A program made the position numbers and the translations under genes. From assembly GCA_045660325.1 (NCBI GenBank), contig JAZRDO010000007.1, positions 1 through 34,372 of the forward strand: 34,372 nt of DNA. The letters are read 5' to 3'. Position 1 is the first letter of the stretch. Each line of letters starts with the position of its first letter. The DNA is from SVTX01 sp045660325. GTDB taxonomy: Bacteria > Bacillota > Clostridia > Oscillospirales > CAG-272. The notes below the pieces were generated by a model. The model made no database searches, was not told the origin of the DNA, and worked only from the letters and a program-made list of their open reading frames with translations. This document shows, one piece after another, positions 28,845 to 34,372 of the stretch.

Positions 28845-30128
28845 ATGGGAAGAAGAAGGCAATTGATAACAAAAACCGATATAAAAAGATTGGTATCGGC
28901 AATTTCTCGTTCAAGAAATAACACTCAAAATTATGACGAATACAACGACGATTACGACGATTATGACGCCGATGAATACAGAGAGCCAACAACAATTTTA
29001 ATAAACGTCGAATATCATCCCGAAACACGAAGAACCAATCTTACTTTTCGAGAAGAAAAACCGTATAAAACCATTGTTCGCTACGTAACCGAAAATTATC
29101 AAAGGTATCCGGTATATTCCGATTGGAAGATAAAAAGTAAAACTATTAAAGCAAGCATCAAACTTGACAATCAAACACTTGAAGATCTACCATATAACGA
29201 AAATGAGTATGTAAGCAAACATGCATTTGATATCGTTTCAAAGATAGATGATATTGAATATCCCTCTTGGTTTGTTGTGGAATACCATGAACGCCTTATG
29301 AAGATCGAAAAACAAGAATTAGAGGCAAAGATCGCGGGCTGGGAATATGATCTAGATAGACGGAAAGAAGTTGTTGATGCAGAAATACTCGCATTAGAAA
29401 TTGAAATAGATAAAAAACAGAAATTAAATAAAGAAGTATGCTCGCGCTGCAATAGACTTAAAAAGAAGATTGATAGAATACATAATCCTTCAGCTTTATC
29501 TATTATTTTTTTGGTTTGTACGCTTGGTTTCTATCAGCTTTTCAGAACTTCCTCGCATATAGCATCGTTAGAAAAAAAGATACAGAAATTGGAGAATTTG
29601 TCACAAACACACAAGGATGCTATTGAAGATCTTAAAAACACCATTATAAAAAAGAAAAACGAGATAGAAATCAAAAAAACCTCTACAAGAGACAAGGTAA
29701 AGAAAATAGATGAAGAAATTGCTGCCTTGGAAGCTCGAACAAACGAAGCAATCAAAGGAGTGGTTCCCCTTACTGTTGACTTTGAAGACGACAATGAATT
29801 TATGCCTCTGAAAAGATTTATCGGCATACCTTATGAAAAAATCGTAGGTTGCTATATAATCAAAAACACTCAAAACAATAGATGTTATGTCGGTCAATCG
29901 AAAGATGTTTGCAAGCGCATTAAACAGCATTTTCACGGATTGGAGCCTGCTAACATTATTTTTGCAGAGGACTATTATTCTACGGAACCGCAGAGCCGCG
30001 CCGATTTATTTGAAATTAAAGTTATAAAATGCGAAACAAAAAATGATCTCGATACAACCGAACGAAATCTTATAGACATTTACAATGCTTTTTCTGAAGG
30101 ATATAACGGCACAAATGGTAACAAATAA
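28845..30128 (+). CDS. Membrane-spanning coiled-coil protein with GIY-YIG nuclease domain
   Basis: 427-aa protein with CAAAGG before the ATG. Residues 28-45 are an Asp/Tyr-rich acidic tract. Residues 150-212 are coiled coil with two Cys (C199, C202), followed by one hydrophobic stretch (SALSIIFLVCTLGFYQLF, 216-233) and a second coiled coil to about 300. The C-terminus from 333 is a GIY-YIG nuclease: VGCYI (334-338), CYVGQS (347-352), R358, E407 and N421 in GYNGT cover the family's key positions. Known GIY-YIG proteins cut DNA. Placement between repressor and integrase suggests expression in the lysogen, so a superinfection-exclusion or defence role is plausible but unproven. Confidence 0.82.
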   Translation: MGRRRQLITKTDIKRLVSAISRSRNNTQNYDEYNDDYDDYDADEYREPTTILINVEYHPETRRTNLTFREEKPYKTIVRYVTENYQRYPVYSDWKIKSKTIKASIKLDNQTLEDLPYNENEYVSKHAFDIVSKIDDIEYPSWFVVEYHERLMKIEKQELEAKIAGWEYDLDRRKEVVDAEILALEIEIDKKQKLNKEVCSRCNRLKKKIDRIHNPSALSIIFLVCTLGFYQLFRTSSHIASLEKKIQKLENLSQTHKDAIEDLKNTIIKKKNEIEIKKTSTRDKVKKIDEEIAALEARTNEAIKGVVPLTVDFEDDNEFMPLKRFIGIPYEKIVGCYIIKNTQNNRCYVGQSKDVCKRIKQHFHGLEPANIIFAEDYYSTEPQSRADLFEIKVIKCETKNDLDTTERNLIDIYNAFSEGYNGTNGNK

Positions 30129-30172
30129 AACTTACTTTAAATTATGTTATATATCTTGTTATAAGGTGAGGT

Positions 30173-31207
30173 ATGGCAAAAACAACACTTAAACGTCGAG
30201 CCGACGGAAGATACCGCAAGGTCTTAACAGACAAGGATACCGGGGAAAAGATATATTTCTACGGCAAGACCGAGCGAGAGGTTTTCAAAAAGATACTCGA
30301 CTACGAAAAGAAAAAAGCAGCAGGGCGAACGTTCGCCGAGGTCGCTGATGAGTGGTGGGACGAAATATATCCCACACTCGCTCTTCAATCACTAAAAAAT
30401 TACACTCCGGCCTATAAGAGAGCCAAAGAAGAATTTGGATCTGATTCCATAGAAGATATACAGCCAAAAGATATATCTGCGTATCTTTCCATAATGGCAA
30501 ATGCTAAGTTTGCTAAAAAAACAATTTCCAATCAAAGATGTATATTCAATCAGATCTTTACACACGCAGTTATACGCGGAGATATTCAATTCAATCCGTG
30601 CGCTTCTGTGAGATCTCCCAAAGGGACAGACAAGAAGGAGGTAATTGCCGCAAGCACAGATGACGAGACAAAGATCCTGACGAGCGATCATAAATGGCTA
30701 TTTCCTTTATTTGCATTACTCACCGGGCTTAGAAAAGGTGAGCTGCTTGCCTTGCAGTGGAAAGACATTGATTTTGAGGCGAACGAAATATCGGTAACAA
30801 AAAGTGTTGAACACGATTCGCAGACGCCGCGCATCAAGGAACCCAAAACGGAATCGGGAAAACGCACGGTTCCGCTTCTTGATCTGCTTGCTGAAAGGTT
30901 AAAGCCAATTCGCGGCTCTTCGGATAAATTCATCTTTAGTGATGATGGTGGTAAAACACCCTTGCGTAAGGCTCGATTTGATTGGTATTACAAAGAGTAC
31001 AAGCGCACCGTTGGAATAACAGCTACACCGCACCAGCTTCGCCATTCCTACGCGACTAATTCCATTGAAGAAGACGTAAACCCTAAAGTTCTTCAAACAA
31101 CGCTCGGACACGCCGATTTTTCAACGACAATGAACACCTACGTTAACGTGCGGAAAAAAGCGCAAAAAGAGGTGTTGGAAAAGCTAAATCAAAGATACAA
31201 AAAATAG
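30173..31207 (+). CDS. int: Tyrosine-family integrase
   Basis: 344-aa protein with AAGGTGAG before the ATG. N-terminal arm-binding domain (residues 1-45, RRADGRYRKVLTDKDTGEK), core-binding domain (50-150), catalytic domain with R187 (TGLRKGE), K225 (EPKTESGKR), H287-x-x-R290 (PHQLRHSYAT), H313 (LGHADFSTT) and Y323 (NTYVNV). All catalytic residues are present. It would integrate the circle at a host tRNA through the attP that lies 70-100 bases downstream of its stop. The gene is followed by a strong terminator at 31325-31368. Confidence 0.95.
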   Translation: MAKTTLKRRADGRYRKVLTDKDTGEKIYFYGKTEREVFKKILDYEKKKAAGRTFAEVADEWWDEIYPTLALQSLKNYTPAYKRAKEEFGSDSIEDIQPKDISAYLSIMANAKFAKKTISNQRCIFNQIFTHAVIRGDIQFNPCASVRSPKGTDKKEVIAASTDDETKILTSDHKWLFPLFALLTGLRKGELLALQWKDIDFEANEISVTKSVEHDSQTPRIKEPKTESGKRTVPLLDLLAERLKPIRGSSDKFIFSDDGGKTPLRKARFDWYYKEYKRTVGITATPHQLRHSYATNSIEEDVNPKVLQTTLGHADFSTTMNTYVNVRKKAQKEVLEKLNQRYKK

Positions 31208-31223
31208 CAATTTAAATAGTTGT

Positions 31224-31245
31224 GAGGGTCAAAAAAAGGTCAAAA
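31224..31245. repeat. Integrase arm-type site, copy 1
   Basis: GAGGGTC followed by an A tract and a second GGTCAAA. The same pattern occurs at 31423-31444, so the two flank the attP core about equally in the manner of P and P' arm sites. Confidence 0.6.
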
Positions 31246-31276
31246 TCGCGAAATACCGCCCCACGTCTGGCAAAAT

Positions 31277-31305
31277 ATAGAGTTCAAATCTCTCCTTCTG
31301 CGCCA
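31277..31305. other. attP: attP core (3' end of a tRNA gene)
   Basis: The stretch reads as T-arm plus acceptor end: TAGAG, loop TTCAAAT, CTCTC, then CTTCTGC, discriminator G and CCA (31303-31305). There is no 5' half, so it is not a working tRNA. A lone tRNA 3' end just downstream of an integrase is the usual crossover site, restoring the host tRNA on integration. Host isotype cannot be told from this piece. Confidence 0.75.
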
Positions 31306-31324
31306 AAGATAAAATGGCTAAAAA

Positions 31325-31368
31325 GCCGCTAATTATCTAGTCTTTTCTAGGTAGTTGGCGGCTTTTTT
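31325..31368 (+). terminator. Integrase terminator
   Basis: GCCGCTAATTATCTAG (31325-31340) pairs over all 16 positions, with four G-T wobbles, with 31347-31362 around a TCTTTT loop. TTTTTTCTCTTTT follows. One of the strongest hairpins in the window. Confidence 0.88.
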
Positions 31369-31390
31369 CTCTTTTAAGTTTTTGCAAATT

Positions 31391-31417
31391 TGTACATATT
31401 TGTACATAGATGTACAT
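31391..31417. repeat. Three TGTACAT repeats at 10-bp spacing
   Basis: TGTACAT occurs three times with exact 10-base periodicity, one per helical turn, between the attP core and arm repeat 2. Each contains the palindrome TGTACA. Likely protein-binding sites, for example for the excisionase-like protein at 24442. Confidence 0.6.
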
Positions 31418-31422
31418 TCTTT

Positions 31423-31444
31423 GAGGGTCAAAAAAGGGTCAAAC
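31423..31444. repeat. Integrase arm-type site, copy 2
   Basis: GAGGGTC, A tract, GGGTCAAAC; near-copy of 31224-31245 on the other side of the attP core. Confidence 0.6.
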
Positions 31445-31532
31445 AACTGTGCTTTGCCCTCTCGGACTTTGCTTATGCAGTGATTGGGAAAATCCATTCA
31501 CACAAAATTTAAATACTTGGTACACAATGGAA

Positions 31533-31551
31533 CACACAGGTGTGATATAAT
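31533..31551 (+). promoter_or_regulatory. Palindrome and -10-like box before the tRNA
   Basis: CACAC-AG-GTGTG (31533-31544) lies directly before TATAAT (31546-31551). No consensus -35 box is seen at the right distance, so an activator binding the palindrome may be needed. Candidate late promoter for tRNA, cassette 3 and beyond. Confidence 0.4.
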
Positions 31552-31575
31552 ATTATCGTGAAGGATTGGGAACAC

Positions 31576-31652
31576 GGCAAGATGGTGAAGAAGGTTATCA
31601 CGCTTGGCTCATAACCAAGAGGACGGCGGTTCGAATCCGCCTCTTGCATCCA
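31576..31652 (+). tRNA. tRNA with CAT anticodon (Met or lysidine-type Ile)
   Basis: Full cloverleaf: acceptor GGCAAGA/TCTTGCA, D-stem GTGA/TCAC with GG in the loop, anticodon stem CTTGG/CCAAG with loop CTCATAA, a 5-base variable region, T-arm GGCGG-TTCGAAT-CCGCC, CCA encoded. Oddities: the first acceptor pair is G1-A72 (unpaired), and the discriminator base is T, where bacterial Met and Ile tRNAs normally have A. The anticodon stem lacks the three G-C pairs of initiator tRNA, so it is probably an elongator Met or an Ile(CAU) tRNA. Confidence 0.85.
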
Positions 31653-31788
31653 CAGGTTCGAGTGCTTTCTTGTCATAGGCATTTCACCTCCTTTCCTAAA
31701 ATCAAGCTGTCCCGCAAGGAAACGCGCGGCAACGGGGGTCAGCTCGCATTTGCAGATGCGGTAAAGCTCCGAAAACCAAAATATTACG
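31653..31788. other. Possible gene remnant on the - strand between tRNA and cassette 3
   Basis: Reading leftward, an open frame (…FWFSELYRICKCELTP, then AARFLAGQLDFRKGGEMP) with coding-like codon choice ends in a good ribosome binding site (GGAAAGGAGG, complement of 31682-31691) in front of ATGCCTATG, but the following frame runs at once into the antisense of the tRNA. It looks like the broken end of one gene and start of another. No function assigned. Confidence 0.3.
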
Positions 31789-31815
31789 GCACTTTGCTCA
31801 GGCAAGGTGCTTTTT
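31789..31815 (+). terminator. Terminator upstream of cassette 3
   Basis: GCACTTTGC (31789-31797) pairs over 9 bp, one G-T, with GCAAGGTGC (31802-31810) around a TCAG loop, then TTTTT. It isolates cassette 3 from transcription coming through the tRNA. Confidence 0.8.
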
Positions 31816-31818
31816 CTA

Positions 31819-31847
31819 TTGACAAACGTTTAAAGGTATGGTATAAT
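31819..31847 (+). promoter_or_regulatory. Consensus sigma-70-type promoter, cassette 3
   Basis: TTGACA (31819-31824), exactly 17 bases, TATAAT (31842-31847): 12/12. As in cassette 1, the last two bases of the -10 box are the first two of the ATG at 31846, and the ribosome binding site AAAGG (31832-31836) lies in the spacer. The predicted start point (about 31853-31855) is inside the gene. Confidence 0.87.
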
Positions 31848-32283
31848 GGGTACAGATAAAAAGGACGCGAACGGCAAGCTGCACGACGGAAATAATGGTA
31901 GGTTTAAATCTGAGGGCGCATCTTCTCCAACAAAGGAAGAAGCGCAGAAGATGTCCGCCAAGGAGCTTGGAGAACGTCTTGCAATGAAAGTAAATAAAAA
32001 TCCTCAAATGACATTATATTTCTTTGCTGAAAATGGAATAAAATTCCAAACACCTAATGAGATAAGAAAAGGTATTAAAACTTTAGAAAAAAGGCTCAAT
32101 GAACACAAAGAAAAAATTTCTTCTCCGGATAAATACTGTAAGGATTGGAATGTTCGTAGTGACGCGCAGAAAAAAGGGCTACTCAATTTTTGGGAAAAGG
32201 AATGTATAAATCTTCAAAACGGTATAAAGGAACGCAAAGAAAGATTGAAAGAACTTGGAGAATCTGATGAAAAAGATGATTGA
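31846..32283 (+). CDS. Cassette 3 GRF-tagged protein (candidate virion-associated effector)
   Basis: 145-aa protein. Residues 12-20 read L-H-D-G-N-N-G-R-F, the third copy of the tag, followed by MSAKELGERL (36-45), close to LSADELSVKL in the HNHP protein. The C-terminal 80 residues are basic, helical and Lys-rich (GIKTLEKRLNEHKEKISSP, then LLNFWEKECINLQNGI), a pattern I have met at the ends of Gram-positive phage and mobile-element proteins but cannot name. Ribosome binding site AAAGG is nine bases upstream. AT-rich. Followed at once by an overlapping partner gene. Confidence 0.75.
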   Translation: MGTDKKDANGKLHDGNNGRFKSEGASSPTKEEAQKMSAKELGERLAMKVNKNPQMTLYFFAENGIKFQTPNEIRKGIKTLEKRLNEHKEKISSPDKYCKDWNVRSDAQKKGLLNFWEKECINLQNGIKERKERLKELGESDEKDD

Positions 32284-32587
32284 AACGTATGTGAATAAAC
32301 TCATCAGTTTATCTGATGATTATTTACCCATAGAGACAAAAAATACGTATGATGAAGGTCGTGTTTGTGCTGTTGACTGTATTCACGAAGGTATTAAGAC
32401 ACGCATCGATATTTTAAAAGAATACGATAACGATTCGGATGTTTCTGTTCAGTTTGTTGATAATTTATACCGCGAGCTTTTAACCAACCTTGCAGATTCA
32501 TTAAAAAGTTGTTTGACGGAAGAGAGCACCGAATTTTACCGTGGTTATATGGCAATTGTAACAGACTTTATTAAGAAAATTGTTTAA
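32267..32587 (+). CDS. Cassette 3 partner protein (candidate immunity/antitoxin)
   Basis: 106-aa acidic helical protein. ATG 32267 overlaps the tagged gene by 17 nt with GGAG eight bases upstream; an in-frame TTG at 32255 is less likely. Segments LISLSDDYLPIETKNTYDEG and LYRELLTNLADSLKSCLTEE suggest a compact helical bundle. It ends before the terminator at 32599. Same position as the partners at 3580 and 16406. Function inferred only from architecture. Confidence 0.72.
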   Translation: MKKMIETYVNKLISLSDDYLPIETKNTYDEGRVCAVDCIHEGIKTRIDILKEYDNDSDVSVQFVDNLYRELLTNLADSLKSCLTEESTEFYRGYMAIVTDFIKKIV

Positions 32588-32598
32588 ATCAAAAACCA

Positions 32599-32629
32599 AG
32601 CACTCTACTTAACGGTAGGGTGCTTTTAT
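32599..32629 (+). terminator. Terminator after cassette 3
   Basis: AGCACTCTAC (32599-32608) pairs over 10 bp, one G-T wobble, with GTAGGGTGCT (32615-32624) around a six-base loop, then TTTTATT. The outer stem (GCAC/GGTGC) resembles that of the terminator upstream of the cassette at 31789. Confidence 0.8.
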
Positions 32630-32650
32630 TATACCCGAAAGAGAGGTTTT

Positions 32651-33076
32651 ATGACTAAGCTCACCGAAAAGCAAAAAAAGAATATTGTTGCTTCTTACGC
32701 CGCCGGTGGAATTAGCCAAAAACAACTTTCTATTAAATACGGCGTGAGTGAAGAAACGATACGTCAAATAATTAAGAAAGACACCGAATTTCTTGGGAAA
32801 ATTGGGGACATAAAAAAAGACGCGGAAGAAGCCGCGGCGGTTGAATGGGAAGAGTTCTTCGATAAACTGCAACCGCAAGTACAGTCTTTGATGCTTCGAC
32901 TTATGAATTTAACGGACGAGGATATACAAACGGCGTCATTGAAGGAACGCGCGGGCTTTCTTAAGATCCTCGCTGAAAACTTTATTGTTCGCAGCGGCGG
33001 TGACAAGGATATCGACGAAACACCGGCAACGATAGAGGTTGTCGTAGAGGATGCAAGCTATGAAGGCAATAGTTGA
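32651..33076 (+). CDS. terS: Terminase small subunit
   Basis: 141-aa protein. N-terminal helix-turn-helix (KKNIVASYAAGGISQKQLSI, then KYGVSEETIRQIIKK), central helical oligomerisation region (EEFFDKLQPQVQSLMLRLMN) and an acidic C-terminus, the layout of small terminases that bind the packaging site and stimulate TerL. It precedes TerL and overlaps it by 17 nt. AAAGAGAGG precedes the ATG. Confidence 0.85.
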   Translation: MTKLTEKQKKNIVASYAAGGISQKQLSIKYGVSEETIRQIIKKDTEFLGKIGDIKKDAEEAAAVEWEEFFDKLQPQVQSLMLRLMNLTDEDIQTASLKERAGFLKILAENFIVRSGGDKDIDETPATIEVVVEDASYEGNS

Positions 33077-34372
33077 AAAGCCTAAAAAGCAAGTTGTTTT
33101 AGCCCGTCCTTACGATAAGATCCTGTCAACTAAAAAGAGAACGTGCGTCATGTATTCACCGCGTATCAGCGGAAAATCTCACGCTCTGGCACAGGTTGTT
33201 TATCTTTACGCCAATAAGTACCCTAAACACGATATTGTCGTTACAAGAGCAAATTATAATTCGCTCGAAGATTCTATGTATAACGAGATCCTTGCAACGG
33301 CTGACGAGCTTGGGATAAGCGGCTTTTATACCGGGTTGAAATCGCCTTTGCGAATTAAGACAAAGAAGGGCAACAACATTTACTTTAAAGGTATCGGCGG
33401 CGCGGACTATTCGAGATCTAAGGGCTTTAAGGGTAAACGCCCGATCTCTCTCATAATATGCGATGAAACGCAACAGTTAAAGGACGAGCAATCACTCCGA
33501 CAGGCTGTTGCGACTTTTATTCGTTCGGTTGACGATCAGATCGACAGCCGAATTATTCTTGCCGGAAACCCCGAAATGGTTAAAGCGCATTGGTGGAACG
33601 CCTATTGCCGCAAATACCGTTACGCCGGGGTTTATGAGTTTATCGACGCGAATTATCTAAGCATTTATAAATATCTATCAAATGCGACAAGAGAGGAAAT
33701 CGAAAACGAGCGGAAATATAATCCGCTGATGTATAAGTTTTTGTATCTGGGCGAGCTTGACGATCTCGCTGGCGGTGCTTACGGACAGTTTGACCGTGAC
33801 CGTCATTATATCAGTTATGAGCAATTTCGCGAAGAGACCAAAAACGAATATATCCATTCTATAATTTGGGGCGGTGACGGTGCCATAACGCACGACAGCA
33901 CAGGAATAGCTCCGCTTGCGGTTATGTCAAACGGACAGGCTTACGTGCTTCAGCGCTTTTACTATGACCCATTACAAACAGGCGTAGTCCTCGCTCCATC
34001 GCAGATCACGGATATGATCATCCGATATGTTGACGATATGGACCGCCAATACAGCATTACTCGCGACGGCGTTGCATCGGTCTTCTACATAGACGGTGCG
34101 GCGGCGGATCTGATCACGCAGCTCAGGTATAACATTTGGGATTATCACCAAGTGCGCGGATTTACGCGAAAAAACATCATCAATAACAATTCCGTCGTAA
34201 ACAACTGCTTTGCAAAGAACATGATCAAAGTGGTTGACTTCGGCGGATTTTTTGATTACTACGCTAATAAATGGGTTGAGACCTCGGCGGACACCGAGCC
34301 GCTTGTTTATCAGCTTGAATCTGTGACGTGGAAGGATTACAAGCTAGACCCGGCAATTCCCAACGACTACAC
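33060..34372 (+). CDS. terL: Terminase large subunit, 5' part (continues at 1-226)
   Basis: Starts at ATG 33060 inside the TerS end and is cut by the window end; with 142-226 the full protein is 465 aa. Walker A SPRISGKS at residues 33-40, Walker B LIICDE at 131-136, coupling motif LAGNPE at 167-172. The nuclease domain carries WGGDGAITHDSTG (acidic D273), FYID (D345) and the acid near 439. This is the XtmB/Terminase_6-like architecture: an ATPase motor that packs DNA into the prohead and an RNase H-like nuclease that cuts the concatemer. Packaging strategy (cos or pac) cannot be read from the sequence. Confidence 0.94.
   Translation, partial: MKAIVEKPKKQVVLARPYDKILSTKKRTCVMYSPRISGKSHALAQVVYLYANKYPKHDIVVTRANYNSLEDSMYNEILATADELGISGFYTGLKSPLRIKTKKGNNIYFKGIGGADYSRSKGFKGKRPISLIICDETQQLKDEQSLRQAVATFIRSVDDQIDSRIILAGNPEMVKAHWWNAYCRKYRYAGVYEFIDANYLSIYKYLSNATREEIENERKYNPLMYKFLYLGELDDLAGGAYGQFDRDRHYISYEQFREETKNEYIHSIIWGGDGAITHDSTGIAPLAVMSNGQAYVLQRFYYDPLQTGVVLAPSQITDMIIRYVDDMDRQYSITRDGVASVFYIDGAAADLITQLRYNIWDYHQVRGFTRKNIINNNSVVNNCFAKNMIKVVDFGGFFDYYANKWVETSADTEPLVYQLESVTWKDYKLDPAIPNDY
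34232..34372. repeat. Terminal direct repeat, right copy
   Basis: Identical to bases 1-141. It lies within the terL gene and disappears when the contig is closed into a circle. Confidence 0.95.

Larger units (their letters stand above)
31208..31576. other. Attachment region between integrase and tRNA
   Basis: About 370 bases without a gene. In order: integrase arm-type repeat 1 (31224-31245), tRNA 3'-end core (31277-31305), hairpin terminator (31325-31368), three TGTACAT repeats (31391-31417), arm-type repeat 2 (31423-31444), then an AT-rich stretch with a CACAC-AG-GTGTG palindrome (31533-31544) and TATAAT (31546-31551) before the tRNA gene. I see no open frame with a ribosome binding site on the + strand. 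Confidence 0.7.

Noticed and set aside
31277..31305. Second tRNA gene after the integrase
   Set aside because: Only the T-arm and acceptor 3' strand are present. No matching 5' acceptor, D-arm or anticodon arm precedes it, so it is an attP core.
31509..31805. 98-aa minus-strand ORF containing QEADSNRRPLGYEPS
   Set aside because: The central part is the antisense of the tRNA at 31576-31652, a well-known source of false proteins. Only the part beyond the tRNA is kept, as possible debris.

Overview
The window is one complete circular genome of a temperate tailed phage, opened inside its large terminase gene. The first 141 bases repeat exactly as the last 141, so the unique circle is 34,231 bp. 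Terminase starts at 33060, runs off the right end and stops at 226. Strong AGGAGG-type ribosome binding sites, moderate GC content and the gene families present (Gp157, DUF1064-like, DUF1376/Phg_2220_C-type initiator, 'MSRYIDADAL' zinc ribbons) point to a phage of a gut Clostridia-type Firmicute. The host assignment is inference.

Layout. (1) Late genes on the + strand, from 32651 across the junction to 15709: TerS, TerL, portal, MuF-like minor head protein, scaffold, major capsid, neck genes, a 1102-aa tail protein, a fibre, and three membrane proteins probably forming the lysis or envelope module. (2) Early/replication operon on the - strand, 27595 down to 16579, tightly packed with many 4-nt ATGA overlaps: GY/GD-repeat protein, small HTH, replication initiator with an internal candidate origin, DnaC-like loader, Gp157, Rad52-like annealing protein, SSB, ParB-like protein, a string of small zinc-ribbon and coiled-coil genes, a DUF1064 nuclease and a sigma-region-4-like regulator. 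(3) Lysogeny region on the + strand, 27751-31207: XRE repressor, a second HTH protein, a membrane-spanning coiled-coil GIY-YIG nuclease and a tyrosine integrase. It is followed by an attP carrying a tRNA 3' end with arm-type repeats, and a tRNA with a CAT anticodon.

The most unusual feature is a set of three two-gene cassettes (3279-3895, 15738-16575, 31819-32629) at the middle, end and start of the late operon. Each has a 12/12 consensus promoter (TTGACA-N17-TATAAT). Each promoter lies on the start codon of a gene whose product begins with an [RH]-D-x2-G-[RQ]-F peptide. Each tagged gene overlaps a small downstream partner by 11-17 nt, and each cassette ends in a hairpin terminator. One tagged protein carries an HNHP (JAB/RadC-like) motif. 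The predicted transcription start falls on or after the first gene's ATG in all three, so the private promoter would express only the partner, while read-through from late transcription would express both. I read these as candidate virion-delivered effector/immunity cassettes related in logic to MuF polymorphic toxins; this is inference.

I could not find a tape measure protein, a recognisable major tail protein or any peptidoglycan hydrolase. That suggests a short-tailed particle and an unfamiliar lysis mechanism, or very divergent versions of these proteins.
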